The notes under the pieces are model-generated. The model did no database searches and was not told where the DNA came from. It saw only the letters and a list, made by a program, of their open reading frames with translations. This document shows positions 47,601 through 57,494 of a DNA stretch of 64,000 nt, piece after piece. How positions within the stretch are numbered: position 1 is the first letter of the stretch; each line of letters opens with the position of its first letter. The DNA is taken from the NCBI GenBank assembly GCA_003116995.1, contig BDSL01000004.1:2294001-2358000 (forward strand), in the 5' to 3' direction. The translations under genes were made by a program, and so were the position numbers. Source of the DNA: Yamagishiella unicocca. Lineage: Eukaryota > Chlorophyta > Chlorophyceae > Chlamydomonadales > Volvocaceae.

Positions 47601-49803
47601 AAGAGCTGCACGTGTCGTGGTCAGTTTTGCACGTACCAGGACATGTGCTGTATGCCTGTATCCTCTTCCATCCTTCGTTGCTGGCTTCAGTGCCGTGGTT
47701 TCATTCCTCAACACCCACCCCGCCACAAACCCCCGCACGGGAACATAACACAGAATCCCCTGGCCCAAACCCCACCGATAGCCGTCCGATAGCCCACCTT
47801 GTTCCATCGATACAAGTCACCCTGGCCTGCCCTACAAGCACTCAGCGTAACCCTGCCTTCCCACACACAAATGAGCATACCAAACTTTTTAATCGGTTTC
47901 ACTTTTCGTCGCCGACCCACGGGTTTCCCCTCGAACCCTTCTCCCCCACTTTTCGCCACTGCCCCACACACCCAATTCCCCCCCTCCAGCCGACCATGCG
48001 CCAACTGTCCTGTCCTTTTCGCGTCAACGGTTTTTATGAACCCCCCCCCCTTCGTGTTACCGCTTCTATTATTGTAACCCCCTCCCAGCTGGCCGCCGGT
48101 GGTCGCGCCATCGTGACCACCATCCACCAGCCCTCCTCGCGCCTCTACCGCCAGCTGGACACCGTCATGCTGCTGGCGGAGGGCCACGTGATGTACTGCG
48201 GCGACGCAAACATGGTACGGCGTCGTCGTACGTTCCCTCGTAAAACCTTAGTCAGAAGGACGTCGTCCTGCGTCTTTGGGTGCGTTGGACTGAAGTCCGG
48301 ACAGTGCGCCACAGCTCCAACCCCCTCACTCCCCCCCTCACTCCCCCCCTCACTCCCCCCCTCACGCCCCCCTTCACTTCCCCCCTCATCTCTCCTCCTG
48401 ACAACACCCCTCGCCCTGGCCGCTGCCTTCCCTCCTCCAGGCCGCCGACTGGTTCGGGCACTTCGGCTTTGGGCTGCCGTACGGCGTGTCGCTGGCTGAC
48501 TTCATCCTGGACTGCGCCACGGGCGAGGTCGTAGCCAGGCAGGAGGTGGCGGACGCGGCGGCGGCGGGTACGGCACGCACCGGGGTGGGGGCAGGGTACG
48601 GCACGCACCGGGGGCCGGGGGCAGGGTACGGCACGCACCCGGGGGGGTCTCAGGGTATGGCACGCGCATCGAGGCGGGGGCAGTGGGCAAACGGCAGCGG
48701 TGGTGGCGGTGATGGTGGTGGTAAAACCGGCATTTGTCGGAAGTCGGCGGGACGGGTTCATGAGGGCGTGTGCCCTTCCACCGTATGCCCCTCACACCGC
48801 CGCCGCTGCTGCCGTACCCGCCGTACCCGGATCCTGCCTCGCAGGTCTGGGTCGCCGGGGCTCGCTGCAGCCCGCCGCCTCCGCCGACAAGGACGTAAGG
48901 CCCTCTCAGGCCAACCCGGGCGAGGGCCTTACGGCTATGCTGACGCAGAACCACCACCATTCCCCGCCCCGCCACACGCCCCGCCTGGCGGCGCACCTCC
49001 GGCCTCAAGCCGGCCCAGCCTCGGTCCAGGAGGGCCTTACCGGCCGGTCCGCACTGCTGTCCATGTACAGCACCTTTGAGCGCTGGTACGTGTTTTTGTG
49101 TGGGGGGAGGGGACCGCGTTGTAGCCGAAACACACACGAAAAGACACCCGCCCATTACCCCCGCCACGGCGCGGCCCCCGGCGCATGTGTGTATGTGTGT
49201 ATGTGTATGTGTACGGCACAGGTATAAGACTCACCCCGGCGGTTTCACGGACGTCTCCCAGCTGGAGGGGGTGGAGCTGGAGCTGCGGCAGGGGGACGTC
49301 AGCGTGCGAGGGAATGGCGGCGGCGGCTTGGCCGCTGGCGGCGGCGGCGGCGGCGGCGGCAAGTCGGGGAGCTCCAATGTGGCGGCCCGCCACGTAGCCA
49401 CCGTGCAGGAGGGTGAGTGAGGCACGGGTGTGCACGTGGGTTTTGGCTGTGCGTCGTACGACGTACAATGGAAGGGGTGGCGGCGACGCGGTTGCGCTGT
49501 CGCCTGTGCCTCCCCGGCCTGGGCGGCACTAGGTACTCGCATGCAGACCTGGATCCCACTCGTGACGCTGGTAACCCCGCCTGGCGCTGGTGACCGCAAA
49601 CCCTGCAGACCTGGCCCCGGGGGACGCGCACGCTCACGCCCGCGACGGCGACCTGGCCCCCTCCTCCCCCGAAGACACCATGGAGAAGGGACTGCAGGCG
49701 CCGACGGCGCCCACGGACAACAGAGCCGGCGCCCACGGACAACAGGGCGCGGTGCAGCAGTACCCGCCGCCGCCGCCGTCGCCGTCGCCTTCACCGTCGT
49801 CGT

Positions 49804-49843
<40 letters not shown>

Positions 49844-52800
49844 GCAGTGGCGTGCTCCCGATGTTGAGGCGGCGGCGCCGGTGGGCGGTGCCGCCACCGG
49901 CGAGCCGAAGGGGCTCGCGACCGGCGGCGGCGGCGGCGGCGGCGACGGTGACCGGAATGCCGCATCGTACTGGGAGCAGGTCAGGATCCTGGTGACTCGT
50001 GCGGTCAAGGTCCGCAGGTAGGGGTCTGAGGGGGGCATGAGGCGGCGAGGGGGTGGTCGGGAGATAGGAAAACACATGTGGCTTCAACGGAGGATTCGGG
50101 TGAGGGGGGCAGTGAGTTGGAGGAGTCGGCCGACCGCCAACCCAAATGCGGCGATGGGAATAGCTTGGTAATGCTCCTGCTCCGCGTCGCTCTCCTCGTC
50201 ACCCGCTTGCCGCGCTTGCCTCCCCCGCGCCTCCTGTGCGGCCACCCAGGTTCGAGTCCCTCAGCGGCCAGAACTTGCTTCAAATGCTGGCGGTGTCGCT
50301 CATCACGGGTCTGCTGTGGTTCCAGCGCGGCCGCGGCTCGCAGATCTCTGCGGGTCCAGACGTGACGGGGCTGCTGTTCTTCGAGCTGCTCTTCCCATCC
50401 TTCAGGTGTGGAGGAGGAAAGGTAGCGGAAAGGAGGGGAGGGGAGCGGAAAGGAGGGGAGGGGAGCGGAAAGGCTGGAGAAGTCTTGTCCTGCTTCGACG
50501 AGTCTCGCCCTAGGACGTCCAGCCACCACACCAAGCTCTCCACAACGCATCCCAAAACGCGCTGGCAAAGCATGTCGCTACACGGTTCGGGAGCCTTGTC
50601 TCGGCACAGCAGCCGGCGGTGGAACCCGACCTCCCGCTTTGGTCACCTAAACCAAAGTTATGCAGCATGCAATCCCAAACGAGTGCCCGAAACGTTTCCT
50701 AGTAGGTATTACTTCTTTCTTTAGTGCCGACCTAGCCATCTTTCCTGACCCCGCTCGCTGCGCTGCCTGCAGGTCCCTCTTCTCGGCGCTGTTCACGTTT
50801 CCAAACGAGTACCGAATGCTCAAGAAAGAGCGCCCGGCAGGTGCGGCGGAAAAAAGGGGGAGGGGGTTCTTCGGTTTTACTTTTCAGCGCCGGCCCACGG
50901 TTTTCGCTCATACGGTACCTCCCCCACTCCCCACCCCCCTGCAGGCATGTACCGGCTGTCCGCCTACTACCTCGCCCGCACCGCCTCCGACCTGCCAATC
51001 GAGCTGCTCTACCCCACCCTCTTCGTCACCATCATCTACTGGCTGGGGGGGCTGAGGGCCACAGCAGGTGGGGGCTGAGGGCCACAGCAGGTGGGGGCTG
51101 AGGGCCACAGCAGGTGGGGGCTGAGGGCCACGGCAGGTGGGGCCTGAGGGCCACAGCAGGTGGGGCTGAGGGCCACGGCAGGTGGGGGCTGAGGGCCACG
51201 GCAGGTGGGGGCTGAGGGCCACAGCAGGTGGGGGCTGAGGGCCACGGCAGGTGGGGGCTGAGGGCCACGGCAGGTGGGTCGAGCTGCGCTGGACCCCACG
51301 TGGTTTGCTGCCTCACACGTCCCTACCCAGCATCTCGTCTCGCACCACTACACACACTTATGTTACTTAAATACCGACCTGGGGGTTTCCTCTCATTACC
51401 TCCTATGTACATACCATGTTGTAAGTGCCGACCCAAGGGTCTTCTCTTTCTCTCAACACCACGAATGCACGCAGAGGAGCCTCGGCTTGTGCCTGGATGC
51501 TTCGTTCATGCGCCCCCCAATCAAGCTACTCTGGAATGGATATTGCACTTGCCCCCTGTGCCCCCGCCGTGCGGCCCCACCCTGTCTCCCCCCTGTGCGG
51601 CCCCACCTCCACCTCCACCTCGCCCTCCCCCTCCCCCACACACCCCAGGCGCCTTCTTCTGCAACCTGCTGTCCATGCTGCTGATCGTGCTGCTGGCTCA
51701 GTCCTGGGGGCTGCTGTTCGGGGGCACCTTCATGGACCCCAAGAGCGCGCAGACCATAACCACAGTGGTGGGTGGGCAGCAGGCAGAGAGGGAGAGAGGG
51801 AGAGGGAGTAATATACCCGGTGAACCGACAACTCAAGGGTGGGCCCGGGTGATGGTTGAGTGGGGATTGCAGATGTTTGTAACGCCGCCCCTGGTGTACA
51901 ACCATGAAGGGCCTGACGACGCGGCACGTGCGCTGTGGGCTCAAGGGGAAGTTTGGGTAGGTTGTGGCTGTCGTACATGCCGTCATTCCCCGCAGCCCAC
52001 CCCACCCCACCCCCACCCCATGTCGAGTACCGGTAATCGGGTGTTTTTGCACCCCCACCCCCCCACCCTCCCGCCGCCGCCAGGTGATGCTGACGTTCCT
52101 GCTGGTGGGCGGCTTCTACGTCAAGCAGGTTCCGGTGTGGATCGGCTGGATCAAGTACCTGTCGTTCGTGTACTGGGTGGGTTGATGGTACTGGGTATGC
52201 GGGCTGAGAGGATACCCGTGACCGGGTGGGCTCTCAGAAACAAGTGAAACTGATGAGGAAAAGTTTGGGATGCTCGTAGTGGGGTGGGCGCCGGGTGGGC
52301 CCGAAGGGAGCGAACCCCCGAACATGGCGCACTAACTATTACCCTTATCCCTCCCTGGCGTACACGCCCGCCGCACACTCCACTCCCCTAGTCCCCCGCC
52401 CCTCGTCTGAGGGTTTCCTGCGGACCCCTCCCCTCCCCTCCCTCCCTCCCTCCCTCAGGGCTACAACCTGCTGCTTAAGGTTCAGTTCCGTGGCAACACG
52501 TATTACAACGGTAGCACCCCGGCGAATGTGCAGGTGGGTGGGTGGGAGGGCGGGCGGGTGGGCGGGTGGCTGCGTTGCCAGCCGGGAGGAAGGGTGCGCT
52601 GCTGCGCTCCCCCCTGCTGCTACTGCCTGCCTGCCTGCGCGCTTGCACGCTCGTCTGAGGCCTGCGCGGTTGCGCTCTCGTCTGAGGCCTGCGGTTGCTT
52701 GCCTTGTTCGACCTGTTTAGCCGCGGGTACTCGCTTAAGAAGGCGGCGGGGCGCCAGGCCCCCCGCTTCTCAACCGATTTTCTCGCCACCTCCCGTTGCC

Positions 52801-53190
52801 CCTCCATCTCCCCACACGCCCTAGCGCTCAGCCCCTCACAGCACCACTCACCTCGCGTCCCGTCCTCCCCCTGACCCTCCCCTGGCCACTCCTGCCCTCC
52901 TGCCCCCCTCCCCCTCTCCCTCCCCCTCCCCGAACCAAGGTCCTCAACCAATTTGCCCAGCATGCACCTCCAAGCATAGGTCAACAAACGGTTTTTACTC
53001 GCACCTTGCAACTTCCCCCCCTCCCCCCCCCTAGAGCTCCCTGGGCCTGCCCATCGACCCCACCGGCAGCCCTGCCCCCGAGGTCCTGGTCCTGCTGGCT
53101 ATGTTGGTCTTCCTGCGCACCCTCACCTACGTGGTACTGCGACGTAAGACGGAGGTCAAGCAGCCCAAGCAGGAGGCGGCGGCGACGTGA
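44640..53190 (+). CDS. ABCG-family (White/BCRP-type) half-transporter
   Basis: Membrane exporter with NBD-TMD order. Exons: 44640-45216, 45510-46199, 46464-46627, 46970-47153, 47353-47480, 48089-48214, 48441-48567, 48845-49085, 49222-49412, 49609-50017, 50250-50405, 50773-50840, 50945-51067, 51649-51767, 52084-52176, 52459-52533, 53035-53190; about 1,208 aa with all phases closing. NBD: Walker A G-P-S-G-S-G-K-T (430-437), signature S-G-G-E (538-541), Walker B ending L-M-L-D-E-P (558-563), H-loop T-I-H-Q-P-S-S. TMD from ~946: G-L-L-W-F-Q-R-G, the R-M-L-K-K-E-R coupling helix region, Y-W-L-G-G-L and V-G-G-F-Y-V, with about six TM helices. It is nearly twice the usual ~650 aa because of a ~420-residue low-complexity N-terminus and a ~300-residue linker with poly-Pro and poly-Gly. 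The ATG at 44640 is the first in frame; an upstream coding exon is possible. Half-transporters dimerise; the substrate is not predictable. Confidence 0.9.
45384..45440 (+). repeat. Intronic dispersed repeat, copy in ABCG intron 1
   Basis: Contains gaccatgcgccaattatccgg, shortened here to its core gcgccaattatccgg, and a ttaaacggttttcatgcc tail. It matches copies at 47991, 61012 (minus), 62215 (minus) and 62870. Confidence 0.75.
46802..46826 (+). repeat. Short interstitial telomere-like repeat
   Basis: ctaaaaccctaaaccctaa, about two and a half CCCTAAA(A) units, in ABCG intron 3. Confidence 0.7.
47217..47293 (+). repeat. 8-bp GGTCGGTG tandem repeat, about nine units
   Basis: gggtcggt repeated with one variant unit, in ABCG intron 4. 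Confidence 0.95.
47991..48046 (+). repeat. Intronic dispersed repeat, copy in ABCG intron 5
   Basis: gcgccaactgtcctgtcc, then gcgtcaacggtttttatg and a poly-C run; the acceptor follows about 40 nt later. Confidence 0.8.
48567..48663 (+). repeat. ~29-bp minisatellite seeded by the exon 7 splice donor (ABCG)
   Basis: Four units, each beginning G|GTAcGGCACGC like the real donor at 48567/48568 and ending in a ggggcag or tctcag block. Confidence 0.85.
51045..51273 (+). repeat. 23-bp minisatellite spanning the exon 13 splice donor (ABCG)
   Basis: About ten copies of gtgggggctgagggccacagcag (first 20 nt shown in the core gtgggggctgagggccacag). The first copy overlaps the 3' end of exon 13 (L-R-A-T-A), and every copy repeats cag|gtggg. 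Confidence 0.95.
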
Positions 53191-54512
53191 GCTAGGGGGC
53201 GAGCGTGGTGGTAGAGCGACGAGGCGACGGGAGTAGCTTTTTAAGTTACTTAAAAAGTTAAGGTTTCAAGTTTTTGGAAGTGCGTACGGTGCTGGCGCGG
53301 TGGTGCGTGATGGGGAAGGTACGGCGGACGGCTGGAGGAAAACCAGCCGGTGAAGGGAAAGGACATTTTAGGATGAGGCGGGTGGGGACAGGTTGACTAG
53401 GGGGAACCCGTTGGCAGACGCGTGCCGGCGTACATGTAAGTAAGGGGCTGTGGACGCGACAACATGGTAGCTGCGCCGGGTGTCGGTCATCCGGCGCGGC
53501 TGATGCCGATTGCCGAGCTGTGAGCGCCGGCTTGGAACGGAGCGAGCTGGGAGTGGGCTGGACGCGCGTGCTCCGTCCTTGGCGTGCTTCTTCCGGTCGG
53601 TCGGTTGTTCGGACTGGTGCTGGTGACATAGCAATGGCGATAGCCGCTGAAATGCGGTTGCTTGTCGACCTGGAGATTTGGGAATATGGTTTGAAGACTG
53701 CGTTGCTGCGTTGCGTTGCCGCCGAGGGTCGGCGGGGCGACCAGCGGCGTGTTGCGGTTGCGATGGAGGCAGTGGTCGGGTCCACGCAGCGCACTATTTA
53801 CAACCCTGTGCGGCTGACCGCCTTATTGTTTCACAAAGCGTCGTAGAGGGAGTTTTTGTGGCGCTCAGCGGCCCAAAGCGGCCCGAGGGATCCATGCGTG
53901 ATGTCGTGTTTGCCGTTCGACGAAGGGTTCGGCGCGCGATGCCGTCCCTCAGTATGTAATGTTTAACTATGGATAAATAGATTTTTCAACCTGAGCTAAC
54001 CGGAGTCCCGACCCCAGGATCTGCAAGATACCATCAGGGTTGGCGGATGGCCCATCCCTTGGGAAAGGGCAGAGTTGCGGCGATGCGCAAGCAGGGTAGA
54101 GATAGCGGCACTTAGTTCGATGACAGAATTTACTAGGATTTTATGGTCTCCTGACAATTAGGTTGCGACGTCTTCCGAGGACATCATTTTTGTGGTACAG
54201 GTACTTGCGGATAATTGGTATAAAGGGCATCGCGCGTGCGGAAAGTTAGCAATACATTTATACAACTCCGTTGGTTAAATATTGGTGCTCTTCGGTGCCT
54301 TGACCTGATGAGACTAGGAAGCGACAACCGACCCTTGAAACGACCTGGGAGTTGACAAACGAATCGAGCAAGCTTACTTTAAGCGGCAGCAAGCCCCTGC
54401 AGATACAAACACAAGCAGCAAGATCAGTTACATTTAAAGGCTGTATACCTCCATCACGCTCTTCACAGCTACCCCACTCGCGATTACCTTCCGCCCCGAC
54501 CCGCGTTCGACC
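53191..54512. other. Gene-free interval between ABCG and RING-CH C
   Basis: It holds the ABCG 3' flank and the 5' flank of RING-CH C. No frame with domain or splice support was found. Sequence becomes less GC-rich from about 53950. Confidence 0.6.
53435..53439 (+). terminator. Candidate TGTAA poly(A) signal of the ABCG gene
   Basis: TGTAA 245 nt after the TGA stop codon. Confidence 0.5.
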
Positions 54513-55724
54513 ATGGCCGACTGCTGCTGGATCTGCCTTTCTGGCGACGAATCCGGCGAACTCGAGCGCCCCTGCCCCTGCCCTCGCTTCGTCCACCGGG
54601 CCTGCCTGGGGCGCTGGCAACTACAGAGCGCCGGCCGAAGGCAAGTGTCGCATCATGTCGCATCGCACGCTTGCCCCCGCCAAACGCCCTCACCCGTTAG
54701 TTAAATACAGAGCAATCGTTTTTTGGATGATGACTCCGACAAGCCTTTTCCCCCTTTTTCATCGCCGAGGATCCTGACCGACATCCCTTCCCGCGCCGTG
54801 CCAATGCCCGCAGTGAGGAGTCGTGCTGCCGCTTCTGCCACCAGGTGCTGCCGACGCTGGGAGAGACGCTCACGCCCTCACACCTGAAGGGCACGGCGCA
54901 GAAAACGGTGCCGTACATGGCCGTGATCCACAAAGGAATGGTGAGCGCAGCTCCCGACGTACAGCGGCTGGGGTGCTCCTAACCTTCACTTGCTGCGAGA
55001 CCAATTGAAACCTGCTCCTCGGCGATCATCGGGAAAGGAAAGCTGCACATGCACGAGCGAGCAGCATCCAGAGGCGTGCCTGGGATCGGCGACACGCCCT
55101 CCTCGTCACCTGTGTGTTCCTGGCATGCTCCTGTCTATTATGACGCGTACACCACGCAGCACCACGCACAGCCCCCAAGTGCCCCCATTCTGCTATTCTG
55201 ACGCCGATCCTCATGCCTTGTATTCCCGCCGCGCAGCACTACAAGATCCCCGTCAGGCCCGGAATCGAGGGTATGGCCGAGTTCCGCGCACGTGTCAAGT
55301 GCCTGTTCGGACTGCCGTACGACTCCGACTTCCAGGTGCGGCGGAGAGGCGGCACGAAGGCAGGGGGGCCCGGGGCTGCGCGGGCGCCGTCATCAGCTTC
55401 TTACATGCATGGACTGAGGCGCGGTCTGTGCCTAACCTGCGTTTGTGTGCTGGCAACATGGTTTCCGGCCTCGTGCTGGTGGCTGATCTCACCTACCCCA
55501 GCTCGCTCTCTGGATCGTGTGCTGACCTGCATGTTCATGACTCGCTGTCGCAGGTGTCATTCGAGTGCGCTGCGCCCACCTCCGGCGAGAAGCTCAAGCT
55601 GCAGGGAATGAACTGCTTCAACGCGGCGGCCACGTGCGCCGCGATCAGTGCCGCCAAGCGGGCGGCGGGCGAGGACGCGGGCTTCGACTGGAACCCCGAG
55701 CAGCACCTGGGACCGCAGTCGTAG
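54513..55724 (+). CDS. RING-CH (RINGv) small protein, paralog C
   Basis: 174-aa protein from exons 54513-54640, 54814-54940, 55237-55335 and 55554-55724 (128+127+99+171 nt). RING-CH ligands: C5/C8 (C-W-I-C), C21/C23 (P-C-P-C), H28/C31, C48/C51 (C-R-F-C). The second half carries the same unrecognised domain as A and B: V-P-Y-M-A-V-I-H, K-I-P-V-R-P-G, F-R-A-R-V-K-C-L-F-G-L-P, then F-E-C-A-A-P and a C-terminal Ala-rich helix ending in K-R-A-A-G-E-D. Exon number, exon 2 and 3 lengths and the GC donor of intron 1 (AG|GCAAGT) are the same as in A. Intron 2 uses a normal GT donor. It lies alone between ABCG and CRNKL1, in the opposite orientation to A. E3 ligase activity is inferred from the RING-CH only. 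Confidence 0.87.
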
Positions 55725-57494
55725 GAGCTCAACCCTGCTCAGCAGCGGACAAAGAATGCGATGCCGGGAGGTACCAAGCAGCTTAGGAGCGGAATGACTG
55801 ACCCGCGCGTTACATCGTGCGTGGCGGTGTTTAAAAGTGCAATTTGTGGGGTAATTATTTCAGCTGGATGGAGGGCGGTGCTGGTTCGTGGTTCGTGCAG
55901 CACCCACAGCCCGCACAGCCCTGCACAGCCTCAGTTTTACATACGCATGTCCATAGACTTTGCTTTTAATTACGGCGGCCCGTACGGTCCGTGCTGTGCT
56001 GGGTCTAGTTCGTTGGGACGCGCGTCGCCCCTGGCGCCGCCGCGCCGGCCGCAAAATTCATGCGAGGTATGCGCGTGTGGAGTTGCAGCGCTAGACACAC
56101 GCTACGGGTTATATGTTAACGACCCGGCTTACTTGGCACGTACACATGGGACATGTGACGTGCAGATGCGCACCCCGTGCCTGTTAGTGTCGCGAATTAA
56201 CCCGCACCCCGCTGCTTGGGGGGGCGGCGCTGGTCGACGCTCGTGCATGGCGGACTGCCGGCGTGACGAGCAGGTATAGCTAGGATGTTAGGAGAGGATG
56301 ATAGTAGGCGATGCGTAGTTGAGGAAATGTGAATGGCGCCAATTCTCTGGTGCCGCCATTTCTTCGCAGCTTTGCTACGTAATTAGGACGCCCTTGATGC
56401 TCGGTCACATAGGCGTGCTGCTGATATCCGGTGTCACGCTGCACCGCGATGCTGGTGGGACACCGGCAGGTGACACGGGTCAGTTGAGACGCTGGCAGGT
56501 GACACGGGTCAGTTGGGACACTGGCAGGTGACACGGGTCAGTTGGGACACCGGCAGGGGCTAGGGAGGGGGCTAGAGGCAGGCAGGGGCGAAAGCTCACG
56601 GCAGGGCAGAAGAGGATCAATGCGCACGTGCCCTTTTACGCTGAGCGCTTTCCTAAGTTCCCTTAGGTGGAATGAAGCCCTTGTAAAGTCGTGCATTCAC
56701 AAGCTCCCGCACCGACCCGCGGCTCGCCTCAGCTCGTGACACCATGTTGGGGCATTGGGGGGGCTGATGACGGCTTGGAGCCACTGATGCGGCTAGTCCT
56801 GTACTTGCAATCCGCCGTTAGCTGCGGGTGAGGCGCTGATAGCGCGCTCCAGGAGGGGCCGCCAGCGGAACTGCTTAGCAGGCTGCCGCAGCCTTAGGAA
56901 CACGGGGGGGGGGGCCTCGCAGCCAAGCAGGGTGTTAAGGCGGGCAGGCGCGGGCCTCGGGTGCGGCGGCGTTGAGGTTCCAGCTCTCCACCAGTCCTTG
57001 GTGGCACTAGCTAAACGATTTGACACCGTGTGATCATTTGCGCGTGTTACGTCCTTTCTATTGCTTGTGTGATTGGACTGGGCGGGTCAGGGTCGTTGGA
57101 TGGCGCGAGCTAGTCAACAAGGTGTCTCGTTTGTGTATGCGACACTTGAGGTTGCCCGTTAAAGGAATTGAGGACCATGTATGGTGCCATACGGAAATCC
57201 TGGGCTGTTACGGATGGTCAGGCAAGGGCGTTGTGCCAATCAAGTACTCATGGCAAGTACTTCAGTTGCAAAGCGCATATGGTCAACTATTGCACAACTC
57301 ACAGTCCACTTAGTCTTGCTGTATTACACTTAGGTCCTTCATGTCATGAGCAAGCTTTAAGGAAGTCTGGTCTCAACACAATTACACTCCCTCGGACGCC
57401 CCTGCATTGGGGCGTGCACACTTTGCTTCATTTCCATTCACTCATCTGAAATACGTTTTGCCGCTAGCCGGACTTGATCGCTGAAGCTGTAAGA
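55725..57494. other. Gene-free interval between RING-CH C and CRNKL1
   Basis: It contains the 3' flank of RING-CH C, the 29-bp repeat at 56459-56560, and the promoter and 5' UTR of CRNKL1. No coding frame could be supported. Confidence 0.6.
56459..56560 (+). repeat. 29-bp tandem repeat, three full units and a partial
   Basis: Units contain ggcaggtgacacgggtcag; intergenic, between RING-CH C and CRNKL1. Confidence 0.95.

Noticed and set aside
51045..51273. CRISPR-like array
   Set aside because: Units are contiguous without spacers, in an intron of a eukaryotic gene; it is a minisatellite.
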